DNA of 15,177 nucleotides from Bacteroidota bacterium (GCA_947462865.1 CANHRW010000027.1:1-15177); one strand, 5' to 3'; positions 1 through 7,553 are shown, numbered from the stretch's first letter. Translations and numbers: made by a program. Notes: generated by a model not told the origin, from the sequence alone.

Positions 1-16
1 ATTTGGCATATTTTTT

Positions 17-1441
17 TTACTTCCCCCTGCCCTGCAATATGGTTAACACCGTGTAAATCAATACCCTAACATCAACTGCTATAGACCTATTTTCTATATA
101 TAAAATATCAAACTTCAATCTTTCAACCATTTGCTCAACATTTTCAGCATATCCATACTTTACTTGGCCCCAAGAAGTAATGCCCGGTTTCACCCGGTGT
201 AAATGTTTGTAATGAGGGGCAATTTTTACAATTTGGTCGGCAAAAAATTTGCGTTCAGGCCTAGGACCAACCAAACTCATTTCACCAATGAGCACGTTCA
301 GAAACTGTGGTATCTCGTCTAAACGGTATTTTCTTAAAAACTTCCCAATGGGAGTAATTCTCGGATCATCTTTAGAAGAAAGTTGTGGACCAGCTTGTTC
401 TGAATTTGTAAACATGGTTCTGAATTTCAAAATATTAAAAGGTTTGGCCCGGAAACCCAATCGCTCCTGTTTAAAAAACACTGGACCTTTTGAAGAAAAC
501 AAAACCAAAAGCGCAATTGATACAAACAAGGGTAAAAAACACACCAAAACCAATAAAGATACCATGATGTCTAAAAAACGCTTGAGCACCACTTGCCATT
601 GAGGCATCACCTCATGATTAATTTCTATCAAAGCCGTTCCAATGATATTGTTCATGCGAACTTGTCCACTGACCATATCGTACAAATCAGGTATGATTTT
701 TAAACTCACCGGCAAGTCCTCTAAAATATTGGTAACCTGGTTCAGTTCTTCATGGTTTTTACTGTCTATACCAATAATGACTTCTTCTATTTGGTATTGA
801 TTCACCAATTTGGGTAAGTGTTCGTATTGACCCAAACAGGGCATCAATTCAAGCAAGCGGTTATTGGATTGTTCGGAATCATTGCAAACAAAACCCTTGA
901 ATAAATAGCCTTCGTTTAAAACCGACTCTTTGAGTTCTTTTACTATCTGATAGGATTTAGCATCACTGCCCACTACTAAAGTGTGGAATCCTATTTTACC
1001 TTTTTTAATCGCGTGTTTAACAAAATACGCTTGAATAAGCCTGTTAAAAGTTGTCAATCCAAAATGGAGCAAAAACAGGGTTAAGGTGCTCTTATAATAA
1101 GACTGATAAGACTTTACTTCATCGTCAATCAACAATAAAAAAAATAAACATATAACACCAATTAAAGTAGCGGTAAATGTTTTGGAGATTTCGTGGATAC
1201 GAGATTTACGCCAAACATCTTTATAATGACCCGACAAATAATATAAAATGAACCAGTAAATTGGAACTAAACAAAGTGCTAAATAAAAATTTTGATCGAG
1301 TTCTATAGGAATTTTATACCCAAATTTATCTGGCTCAATGATGGTTTTTCTGAATGCAAAAAACAAAGTCCATGCAACTGATGCGCTCAATGCATCTGTT
1401 AAAACAAATAAGTTGGTATGGATTTTTCTTTTGTTAATCAA
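17..1441 (-). CDS. Exopolysaccharide polyprenyl-phosphate glycosylphosphotransferase (bacterial sugar transferase, WcaJ/UndPP-glucose type)
   Basis: Membrane enzyme expected to move a sugar-1-phosphate (glucose or galactose type) from a nucleotide sugar to undecaprenyl phosphate, the first step in building an exopolysaccharide or capsule repeat unit. The 474-residue length fits the long, polytopic subfamily: several hydrophobic segments in residues 10-145, a CoA-binding-like Rossmann region around 150-250, another membrane segment near 290-315, then the catalytic domain. Seen motifs: KRFLDI (287-292), GPVFFKQER (319-327), KFRTM (339-343), RKYRLDEIPQ with the Asp-Glu pair (375-376), SLVGPRPE (389-396) and KPGITSWGQV (418-427). 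The start is TTG: an in-frame TGA lies three codons upstream and no early ATG or GTG follows, so TTG at 1441-1439 is the best choice. It overlaps the stop of the upstream lipoprotein gene by 8 bp, so the two are probably translated together. The family is certain; the donor sugar cannot be told. Confidence 0.93.
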   Translation of the reverse strand: MINKRKIHTNLFVLTDALSASVAWTLFFAFRKTIIEPDKFGYKIPIELDQNFYLALCLVPIYWFILYYLSGHYKDVWRKSRIHEISKTFTATLIGVICLFFLLLIDDEVKSYQSYYKSTLTLFLLHFGLTTFNRLIQAYFVKHAIKKGKIGFHTLVVGSDAKSYQIVKELKESVLNEGYLFKGFVCNDSEQSNNRLLELMPCLGQYEHLPKLVNQYQIEEVIIGIDSKNHEELNQVTNILEDLPVSLKIIPDLYDMVSGQVRMNNIIGTALIEINHEVMPQWQVVLKRFLDIMVSLLVLVCFLPLFVSIALLVLFSSKGPVFFKQERLGFRAKPFNILKFRTMFTNSEQAGPQLSSKDDPRITPIGKFLRKYRLDEIPQFLNVLIGEMSLVGPRPERKFFADQIVKIAPHYKHLHRVKPGITSWGQVKYGYAENVEQMVERLKFDILYIENRSIAVDVRVLIYTVLTILQGRGK

Positions 1442-2312
1442 GGTAAATCAATTTAAAATTGTCAATGAGCACCTTTGGATTTTGGACGGGAGCAACAAAA
1501 TTGTTGCTGAATCTCATAAAAAATCGGAACTGTGTACCCAAAGGATAATAAGCAATTTCAGTTTCTAAATCGAGGTACAACTTGTTCCATTTTGTTTTTG
1601 GGGTAAGCACAATTAATGGAATTTGTTTCACGCTGCCATCTATCTCGGTAGCATACATACCCAAGGTAAATGGTAAATCATTTCGGTAATCCAATTCTAA
1701 ATAGGTAGGGGTGAATTTAGGCAATCTATTCAATACAGGGGTATACAGTTCCATTATACTGCTGTCATTTGCCAGAACTATCTTACCTGAGTAGTTTCCT
1801 TTTAAAAAAGCGTCTTCTCCATTGTATTTTATAAGGGTATCTCCTGGAATTTTGAAAGCAGGATTGAATTCTAATGAAAAGCCATTCTGATCAAAATCTT
1901 CCATTAATTTAAAAACGGCATTATCCTGATAACTGAATTCGGGCGAAATGGTATCGGTTTGGTTGGGCTTAAAATCTATGGTATCTATGAAATTTTTAAC
2001 AATTGGATAGATCAAACGTTGCTCTTCTTGACCAGATTTTTTAATTCCAGCGCCAATTCTAATAACGGCTTTCCCTGTTTTTTGCAAGGGAAACTCAGAT
2101 GGAATGGCATAACTTCCTTTAAAAATACCTGATTCAAATACCCAATAGTCTTTAAAATCTGAGGAATTGAGACCTTGAGTGCCATCTGCTTTGGTTGTAA
2201 ATTGAGGCGCTTTAATGTGAAGATATGCGGGTACCATCACTTGATCTGTTTTACACATAGAAAACAGCAACAAGCCTAAAAAACCTATACATACAAATTT
2301 GTATTTGACCAT
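1434..2312 (-). CDS. Uncharacterised outer-envelope lipoprotein, beta-rich
   Basis: No function is known to me. Residues 1-19 form a basic then hydrophobic leader (MVKYKFVCIG onward), followed by Cys20 in the context LFSMC-KTD. This is a plausible but imperfect lipobox, because the -1 residue is Met instead of Gly, Ala or Ser. The mature part is polar, with alternating hydrophobic residues suggesting a beta-sandwich, and a C-terminal NPKVLIDNFKLIY strand pattern as in jelly-roll modules. From memory, related Bacteroidota lipoproteins share a start of the type 'PAYLHI' and a middle 'IRIGAGIKK-G...IYP', and sit beside sugar transferases. The position here, 38 bp after a Gfo/Idh/MocA-type gene and overlapping the sugar transferase by 8 bp, suggests a role in surface polysaccharide, which is inference. 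The frame extends nine bases upstream to a TTG at 2321; the ATG at 2312 was preferred because it gives an ordinary signal sequence. Confidence 0.8.
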   Translation of the reverse strand: MVKYKFVCIGFLGLLLFSMCKTDQVMVPAYLHIKAPQFTTKADGTQGLNSSDFKDYWVFESGIFKGSYAIPSEFPLQKTGKAVIRIGAGIKKSGQEEQRLIYPIVKNFIDTIDFKPNQTDTISPEFSYQDNAVFKLMEDFDQNGFSLEFNPAFKIPGDTLIKYNGEDAFLKGNYSGKIVLANDSSIMELYTPVLNRLPKFTPTYLELDYRNDLPFTLGMYATEIDGSVKQIPLIVLTPKTKWNKLYLDLETEIAYYPLGTQFRFFMRFSNNFVAPVQNPKVLIDNFKLIYLD

Positions 2313-2350
2313 TTTAACCAACTGGATCTAACGTAGCAATTGCAAAAGTA

Positions 2351-3286
2351 TTACCTTTTGGTCAGATTTAATTTATCAATTATGGCGTGTGCAACTTCTA
2401 AAGTATCAAAGTTGTCGAAATTGGTTCTGAGTTGCAGTCCATGGTTATTGATTGACTGAGCAAAAAACTCCAATTCCCTTTTTACCATGTCTGGATTTTG
2501 TTTCGCCTTTATGAGAGACAATTCTTGTTCGGTTGCTTCTGTTTCTCCCGATGCTGCATTGAGCATCGAAATTTTAAAATTATCTAGGTCTAAACCAAAG
2601 GTTTTATTTTTTTGAAAAAACCGTACTTTATTGCCCTGTTCAGATTCAAAATTCCCCCCAACCATATTCAACACACAGCCGTTTGCAAATTCAATTCTCA
2701 CATTTACAAAATCAATCAAAGAATTGTGTAAACAAGCCCCTGTTGCTCTTACGCGCATTACTTTTGATTTAACCATACTAAAAATCAAATTTAAATCTGA
2801 AAGGAGTAAATCAAATACCAAATTGTCTGTGCTGTAATTTAAGACAGTTGCATCAAACCTTGAATGTTCTATGTAAAATGGCTGGTCAACCAACTTTTTA
2901 ATCAATTGGTAGTTGGGATGAAATTTATGTTGGTGCGACACATATAATTGAACATTGGCTTCTTCTGCCAATTTATTCAACTCTTTGGCTTCTTCTAAAC
3001 TCTCGCTTAAAACCTGTTTTACAAAAACATGTTTTAAATTCCGAATGGCCGTAGAGGCATACTCAAAATGCGTACCCGTTGGCGAATGAATAGAAACTGC
3101 TTCTGCGCGTTTGATTAAATCATGTACATCATCAAACCTATTAATGGACATGCTGTTCTCCATTAATTTAGCACTGGCCTCGTCATGGTCATAAAAGCCA
3201 ATTAGTTGAAACTCCTTTACCTCAAGAAGTTTTTCTATTTGCTTTTTACTTTTTTCGTTTGCACCTATTATGGCGATGTTTATCAT
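2351..3286 (-). CDS. Gfo/Idh/MocA-family oxidoreductase-like protein with degenerate active-site motifs
   Basis: Fold recognised from the N-terminal Rossmann start (MINIAIIGAN), the strand plus SIHSPTGTHFEYA segment (65-78) that normally contacts NAD(P), and the YVSHQHKFHPNY segment (115-126), all typical of Gfo/Idh/MocA dehydrogenases. The 311-residue length is slightly short for the family. Several hallmark motifs are altered. The dinucleotide loop reads IGANEKSKK instead of GxGxxG. The EKP motif reads VKQ (89-91), keeping only the Lys. The HD motif, normally IHDxD, reads LSDLN (162-166), with Ser where the catalytic His is expected. It may therefore be a very divergent dehydrogenase or a binding or regulatory protein. 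It heads a minus-strand group with the lipoprotein and sugar transferase downstream, so action on a sugar nucleotide is a reasonable guess only. The ATG at 3286 is the only good start; a TATTTTTG -7-like box lies 17 bp upstream. Confidence 0.83.
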   Translation of the reverse strand: MINIAIIGANEKSKKQIEKLLEVKEFQLIGFYDHDEASAKLMENSMSINRFDDVHDLIKRAEAVSIHSPTGTHFEYASTAIRNLKHVFVKQVLSESLEEAKELNKLAEEANVQLYVSHQHKFHPNYQLIKKLVDQPFYIEHSRFDATVLNYSTDNLVFDLLLSDLNLIFSMVKSKVMRVRATGACLHNSLIDFVNVRIEFANGCVLNMVGGNFESEQGNKVRFFQKNKTFGLDLDNFKISMLNAASGETEATEQELSLIKAKQNPDMVKRELEFFAQSINNHGLQLRTNFDNFDTLEVAHAIIDKLNLTKR

Positions 3287-3303
3287 GCGGAGGCTTTACA
3301 AAA

Positions 3304-3311
3304 CAAAAATA
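3304..3311 (-). promoter_or_regulatory. Candidate -7 promoter box (TATTTTTG) for the Gfo/Idh/MocA operon
   Basis: On the minus strand the sequence is TATTTTTG, a full match to the Bacteroidota TAnnTTTG -7 consensus, 17 bp upstream of the ATG at 3286. No convincing TTTG -33 element was found at the expected 17-23 bp spacing, so this is a candidate only. If used, the leader would be about a dozen bases. Confidence 0.35.
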
Positions 3312-3440
3312 TTCCTTAGCTATTCTATAATTGCGACATTAGAAGATTAGATTTTAACAGTGTCGAACCAATTAATCAGTTAAACTATACACTTTCTCAT
3401 TTTATGCATTGGATTGTGAAAAAATGAAGCCTGATTCTTG

Positions 3441-3448
3441 TAATTTTC
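3441..3448 (+). promoter_or_regulatory. Weak candidate -7 box (TAATTTTC) for pcm
   Basis: TAATTTTC matches five of the six fixed positions of TAnnTTTG and ends 16 bp before the pcm ATG, the same spacing as the other candidate boxes in this window. A possible TTG element at 3414-3416 is 24 bp away, slightly too far. The rest of the 178-bp divergent gap (3287-3464) shows no gene, tRNA or strong hairpin. Confidence 0.22.
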
Positions 3449-3464
3449 TACCTTAATTCGTATC

Positions 3465-4130
3465 ATGATAGAACTGAGCCTAGAGCTGGACAGCTACAAA
3501 GACAAAGGAGCCCGAAGAAGATTAGTAGAAGAACTTCAGCAAAAAGGAATCATAGACAAAGAAGTGGTTCGTGCACTGAATACAGTTCCAAGACACTTAT
3601 TCATACACAAAGATTTCAGGTCGCATGCTTATTTAGACAAAGCTTTTCCAATTGGAGACGGACAAACCATCTCTCAGCCATATACTGTTGCTTATCAAAC
3701 CCAAATGTTACATATTCAAAAAGGGGAAAAGGTATTGGAAATTGGGTCAGGATCGGGATACCAAGCAGCTATTATTGCTGAAATGGGCGCTCATTTAACC
3801 AGTATTGAAAGACATATTGGCTTACATGAAAGTGCAAAAAAAATGCTGCTACAACTGGGATTAAAGGCCAACTTATTACTAGGCGATGGGTCTTCTGATT
3901 TGGCTAGTGACCTTGGCCCATTCGATAAAATTATTGTAACTGCCGGAGCACCTAAAGTACCAATGAGTTTGGCCAATCAGTTGGCTGTTGGTGGCACCAT
4001 GATTATTCCTATTGGGAATGAAAAAGAGCAAATCATGCATAGCCTCATTAAAAAACCAAATGGCGAGTTTGAAGTTATCCCATTGACCAAGTTCAGGTTT
4101 GTGCCTTTGATTGGAGAACAAGCTTGGTGA
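3465..4130 (+). CDS. pcm: Protein-L-isoaspartate O-methyltransferase
   Basis: Cytoplasmic protein repair enzyme: it methylates L-isoaspartyl residues with S-adenosylmethionine so that damaged asparagine and aspartate sites can return to normal Asp. Family motifs are all present. DGQTISQPY (65-73) carries the Ser that contributes to catalysis and substrate binding. VLEIGSGSGYQAA (90-102) is SAM-binding motif I. The PFDKIIVTAGAPKVP stretch (152-166) and GGTMIIPIG (176-184) form the later Rossmann strands, and FVPLIGE (212-218) is the usual C-terminal signature. The 221-residue length is normal. The start is ATG at 3465. The gene is alone on the plus strand, and its TGA stop is separated by a single base from the stop of the convergent smpB gene, leaving no room for a separate terminator. 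From memory, the pcm-smpB neighbourhood is recurrent in Bacteroidota. Confidence 0.97.
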   Translation: MIELSLELDSYKDKGARRRLVEELQQKGIIDKEVVRALNTVPRHLFIHKDFRSHAYLDKAFPIGDGQTISQPYTVAYQTQMLHIQKGEKVLEIGSGSGYQAAIIAEMGAHLTSIERHIGLHESAKKMLLQLGLKANLLLGDGSSDLASDLGPFDKIIVTAGAPKVPMSLANQLAVGGTMIIPIGNEKEQIMHSLIKKPNGEFEVIPLTKFRFVPLIGEQAW

Positions 4131-4131
4131 A

Positions 4132-4593
4132 TTAGGCGTGATGGGCATGCCCTCTTCTCAAATTGCGCTCTACATCTCTGGTTTTGATAGCTTCTCTTTT
4201 GTCAAAAGCTTTTTTTCCTTGAGCCAGTGCAATTTCCATTTTCAAATAACCTCGTTCCGATTCAAAAATTTTCAGGGGTATAATGGCTGTTCCTTTTTCC
4301 GCAATTTTGTTTTTAAGTTTTTGTAATTCGGCTTTTTTTAACAACAACTTACGAATTCTCAACGTTTCGTGGTTATTGTAACTTCCTTGCTTGTATTGCC
4401 CAATGTTAAATCCTCGAACAAACAATTCATCCCCTTTAAAAAAACAATACGCTTCATTGAGATTGCCATTGCCCAATCTGACAGATTTCACCTCAGTACC
4501 TGTCAACTGCATACCTGCAATAAATTTTTGAATAATATGGTATTCAAATCCTGCTTTTTTATTCAGGATTTCAACTTTGTTCTGTTTACCCAT
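4132..4593 (-). CDS. smpB: SsrA-binding protein (tmRNA partner in trans-translation)
   Basis: Small RNA-binding protein that brings tmRNA (SsrA) to ribosomes stalled on broken mRNAs. Diagnostic segments: VEILNKKAGFEYHI at the N-terminus (7-20), AGMQLTGTEVKSVRLGNGNL (26-45), EAYCFFKGDELFVRG, and the C-terminal basic tail GKKAFDKREAIKTRD (126-140), which becomes ordered in the ribosomal decoding centre. The length of 153 residues is standard. The His-rich last residues (GHAHHA) are a non-conserved extension. The ATG at 4593 overlaps the stop of the upstream thioesterase by 8 bp, so the two are likely co-translated. The stop lies 1 bp from that of the convergent pcm gene. The tmRNA gene itself is not in the window. 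Confidence 0.97.
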   Translation of the reverse strand: MGKQNKVEILNKKAGFEYHIIQKFIAGMQLTGTEVKSVRLGNGNLNEAYCFFKGDELFVRGFNIGQYKQGSYNNHETLRIRKLLLKKAELQKLKNKIAEKGTAIIPLKIFESERGYLKMEIALAQGKKAFDKREAIKTRDVERNLRRGHAHHA

Positions 4594-4987
4594 GTTTTAC
4601 CAATTGGTTGAAAATGCGTTCCAACTTTTCCTTTTTTAATAGCTTCTGACCTTGTTCTCCTGTTGCAATGATTCGGTCACCTTGTTTGGCTTCATAGGTA
4701 CAAATAAGTTCATTTCCAGTAATAGATTTTACTCGAGCAGTAAACAAAACAGTAGCTCCTAATAAAGCTGGCGCATGGTGATGGATGGTTAAAAAGGTCC
4801 CAACCCCTTCTTCATCTGCTTCTTTCATATCTAGCACAAACAAACGGCAACACCATTCTGCATCTCTTCCTAACGCAAAAGTTGCATATACTGCATGCAC
4901 CATACCTTCCTTAAATGATGCAATATCAGATACAGTAACTTCATGTTGGTATTGTTTTTCATCGCCTGGGCTGAACAGATTCCTCAT
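4586..4987 (-). CDS. Hotdog-fold thioesterase of the fluoroacetyl-CoA thioesterase (FlK) type
   Basis: A 133-residue single hotdog domain. Aligning by eye with FlK of Streptomyces cattleya (Thr42-Glu50-His76 recalled from memory) places Thr36 (YATFAL), Glu44 (AEWCC) and His70 (TIHHHAPA) at the same mutual spacings of 8 and 26 residues, so a full catalytic triad appears to be kept. The rest (GVGTFLTI, ARVKSITGNELICTYEAKQGDRIIATGEQ) follows the usual strand pattern. It probably hydrolyses an acyl-CoA in the cytoplasm; the substrate is unknown and fluoroacetyl-CoA is not implied. It lies 35 bp after mntH and overlaps smpB by 8 bp. A perfect -7-like box just upstream suggests it may also have its own promoter. 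The ATG start at 4987 is clear. Confidence 0.85.
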   Translation of the reverse strand: MRNLFSPGDEKQYQHEVTVSDIASFKEGMVHAVYATFALGRDAEWCCRLFVLDMKEADEEGVGTFLTIHHHAPALLGATVLFTARVKSITGNELICTYEAKQGDRIIATGEQGQKLLKKEKLERIFNQLVKHG

Positions 4988-4991
4988 TTTG

Positions 4992-4999
4992 CAAATATA
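4992..4999 (-). promoter_or_regulatory. Candidate -7 promoter box (TATATTTG) for thioesterase-smpB
   Basis: A full TAnnTTTG match on the minus strand, in the 35-bp gap after mntH and only 4 bp from the thioesterase ATG. If it is used, the mRNA would be almost leaderless. No TTTG -33 element sits at 17-23 bp; the nearest TTG (5028-5030) is too distant, so support is limited. Confidence 0.33.
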
Positions 5000-5022
5000 C
5001 TATACTAATTGAGCAGTACCGC

Positions 5023-6882
5023 TTAAACAACCAAAACAGGTATTTTTAAGCGATGTCTAACAGCGTCAACCGTAGAACCAAACAACCAATCTTTGAGGGT
5101 ATGATGACCATGTGCTCCCATTACCAATAGTTCACAATTTTCAGCTTTTACAATTTGTATAATTGATTTTGTACGTTCTCCAAAACCCAAACAAGGTTTA
5201 ACCTGATAGCCCATATCACTGAGTTCTTTTGCATAAAAAGACAGAGATTCTCGATCGAGTTGTGTTTCCTTGTCTTCAACATGGCTATTGTACTGCCTAG
5301 CTGCCGCCGATTCCACAACATGAATTAAAACATAAGCAGCATGTTTACCCCCAGTATGAATGGCATGTGAAATACTTTGTTCGTCTTTTGAGCTAAAATC
5401 AACAGCAATGGCAATTTGTTTAAAAGGAACAATTTGCTGTAAATTAATCGAAGATAAACTGGCATGTGGAATGATTTGCTTTTTTTCCATTCGCTTGAAC
5501 ATGGGAGAAAAGACAATCCAAATCAACAAGATAAATACATAAAGTAAACTGCTAAATATTAAGATTTTGAATCCAAAGTGCATGTCCGAATGAGTTGTAA
5601 AAAAACCAACCAATTCTTCATAAACCAATTTCACATTCAATCCAATTATTAGAAGTGCTACCATCCATGACAGCCAAATGATGTGTTTCTTATTCGCAAA
5701 AACGCCCATTATTTTCTCTGAAGATGTAAAATGAATCAATGGAACGATGGCAAAAGCCAATTGTAAACTCAAAATCACTTGACTCAAAATTAACAATCGG
5801 CCTAGCTCTTTGTCACCAAAGTATAAAATGGTAAATATGGCAGGTCCAACCGCCACAATTCGGGTAATGATTCTTCTGAACCAGGGACTAATGCGTAAAT
5901 TCAAGTAACCTTCCATTACGATCTGTCCAGCTAAGGTACCTGTAACTGTTGAGCTTTGTCCAGCTGCAATCAGCGCAATAGCAAACAATGTAGGGGCTAA
6001 ACTACCAAATAAACTCGCAAGCATTTCATGGGCATTAGAAATATCTGTTACCTCATGCAAACCGTTCGCATAAAAAGCACTCGCAGCTAAAATCAAAATG
6101 GCAGAATTGACAAAAAAAGCCGCATTAAGGGCAATGGTAGAATCAATCAAATTAAATTTCAATGCTGTTTTAATTCCTTTTTCGTCTCTGCTAAATCTGC
6201 GCGTTTGCACCAATGAAGAATGTAAATATAAATTATGTGGCATTACGGTTGCCCCTATAATTCCAATAGCAATGTACAAAGCATTTCCATTTAAATCTGA
6301 AGGGATGAAACCTAAGGCAACTTGTTTCATGTCTGGGCTTACAATGAGTAATTGAATTAAAAAAGCACCACCAATGATACTCACCAACCCAATCACAAAC
6401 ACTTCCATTTTCCGAATACCTAAATTCATTAAAAACAAAAGCAAAAATGTATCAAAAAGAGTAATAACTACCCCCCAAAACAAAGGCAAATCAAACAACA
6501 ATTGCAAACCAATAGCCATGCCAATTATTTCTGCCAAATCTGTAGCAGCTATTGCTATTTCAGCCAACCCATATAATGACCAATTGACCCAATTGGCATA
6601 TTGTTGACGACTAGCTTGGGCCAAATCTAAGCCCCCCACTATTCCCAATCTAGCAGCCAAACTTTGCAACAATAGCGCCATTAAATTACTTAACAACAAT
6701 ACCCAAATCAGTTTGTAACCAAATTGACTACCACCTGCAATATCTGTTGCCCAATTGCCTGGGTCCATATAGCCTACACTTACCAAATAAGCTGGACCTA
6801 AAAACGACAATACTTTCTTAAATTTGCTTACATGTTGCCTGGTGTCTACACTTTCATGTACTTCGGCTAATGATTTTTTCAT
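5023..6882 (-). CDS. mntH: Nramp-family divalent metal (Mn2+/Fe2+) transporter fused to a C-terminal UspA domain
   Basis: Inner-membrane, proton-coupled importer of manganese (possibly iron). Residues 24-460 form the Nramp core with about eleven membrane helices. The two metal-binding motifs are intact: DPGN (40-43) in helix 1 and MPHN (214-217) in helix 6. The helix-8 region GQSSTVTGTLAGQIVMEGYL (308-327) is also typical. After a short basic linker (KRMEKKQ) a full universal stress protein domain follows (about 487-619), with AIAVDFS at its start and a nucleotide-binding loop MGAHGH...GST (588-604), ending in the usual PVLVV strand. Plain MntH proteins are about 410-440 residues, so the extra 150 residues are the fusion. 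The ATG overlaps the TGA of the upstream MntR-type regulator (ATGA, 4 bp), giving translational coupling, and expression is probably controlled by the operator at 7554-7590. The UspA domain may sense ATP or stress to gate transport, which is inference. Confidence 0.95.
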   Translation of the reverse strand: MKKSLAEVHESVDTRQHVSKFKKVLSFLGPAYLVSVGYMDPGNWATDIAGGSQFGYKLIWVLLLSNLMALLLQSLAARLGIVGGLDLAQASRQQYANWVNWSLYGLAEIAIAATDLAEIIGMAIGLQLLFDLPLFWGVVITLFDTFLLLFLMNLGIRKMEVFVIGLVSIIGGAFLIQLLIVSPDMKQVALGFIPSDLNGNALYIAIGIIGATVMPHNLYLHSSLVQTRRFSRDEKGIKTALKFNLIDSTIALNAAFFVNSAILILAASAFYANGLHEVTDISNAHEMLASLFGSLAPTLFAIALIAAGQSSTVTGTLAGQIVMEGYLNLRISPWFRRIITRIVAVGPAIFTILYFGDKELGRLLILSQVILSLQLAFAIVPLIHFTSSEKIMGVFANKKHIIWLSWMVALLIIGLNVKLVYEELVGFFTTHSDMHFGFKILIFSSLLYVFILLIWIVFSPMFKRMEKKQIIPHASLSSINLQQIVPFKQIAIAVDFSSKDEQSISHAIHTGGKHAAYVLIHVVESAAARQYNSHVEDKETQLDRESLSFYAKELSDMGYQVKPCLGFGERTKSIIQIVKAENCELLVMGAHGHHTLKDWLFGSTVDAVRHRLKIPVLVV

Positions 6883-7550
6883 GCTACTTGTTTTATAAAT
6901 TGTACAAGAATATTTTTTACCACTTCATTACTTAAATTGAATTGTTGCTTTTCATTTAACAACAAATCTATGCTTCTATCAAACGCATTAATTTGCAGAA
7001 TACTCAAATGAGAACCTATTTGAATACCATATTTAGAAAGGTATTTCAAAAAATCAGTGGTATGGTTAAGTACTCCACACACAATTAACTGATTTTGACT
7101 TTTGGCTTTATCTAAAGTAAAAAAGGCTGAAGTTGCTATTTTCCCGTCTAATTGTGGTATTGGATCTCCATGTGGATCATGCGTGGGAAACCCTAAAAAT
7201 GCATCTAACTGACTAATCAATTTATCAGACTGAATATGTTCTAATTGTTCAGCAACCTCGTGCACTTCATCCCATGAAAAAGATAACGTATTTACCAAGA
7301 ATGTCTCCCACAACCTGTGTTTTCTTAATGTAGTTACAGCCACACTTTTACCTAAATTCGTTAATACACAACCCCTGTAAGGTTCATATTTTAATAGCTT
7401 CTTGACTGCTAATTTTTTTATCATGTCTGTTACTGAAGAGGCTTTAGTATGCATAGATTCAGCCAACACATTGGTAGAAATAACCTGAGTTCCTCCCAAA
7501 TGCAGCTTCAAAATGTTTTTCAAATAATTTTCTTCAGTAAATGAATACAT
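6879..7550 (-). CDS. DtxR/MntR-family metal-dependent transcriptional repressor
   Basis: Three-part DtxR-type regulator of 223 residues. It has an N-terminal winged helix (about 4-65, with SSVTDMIKKL as recognition helix), a metal-binding dimer domain (about 66-132, ending in the family signature DPHGDPIP), and a C-terminal FeoA/SH3-like domain (about 150-223). Compared with DtxR, the ancillary-site residues correspond to His78, Glu82 and His97. In the primary site, Glu101 replaces Cys102 of DtxR, as in manganese-sensing MntR, followed by Glu104 and His105; Asn8 stands where MntR has Asp8. This points to Mn2+ sensing, in line with the overlapping mntH gene. The frame continues to a TTG at 7568, but that codon lies inside the palindromic operator, so the ATG at 7550 was chosen. 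It probably represses its own operon when manganese is plentiful. An iron-sensing role is less likely but not excluded. Confidence 0.93.
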   Translation of the reverse strand: MYSFTEENYLKNILKLHLGGTQVISTNVLAESMHTKASSVTDMIKKLAVKKLLKYEPYRGCVLTNLGKSVAVTTLRKHRLWETFLVNTLSFSWDEVHEVAEQLEHIQSDKLISQLDAFLGFPTHDPHGDPIPQLDGKIATSAFFTLDKAKSQNQLIVCGVLNHTTDFLKYLSKYGIQIGSHLSILQINAFDRSIDLLLNEKQQFNLSNEVVKNILVQFIKQVA

Positions 7551-7553
7551 ACT

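Noticed and set aside
249..602. Plus-strand open frame of 117 codons
   Set aside because: Lies wholly antisense to the catalytic domain of the sugar transferase, which has unmistakable family motifs; the product has no recognisable features.
3879..4148. Minus-strand open frame of 89 codons across the pcm/smpB junction
   Set aside because: Antisense to conserved pcm motifs and overlapping the smpB end; the composition looks like a shadow frame.
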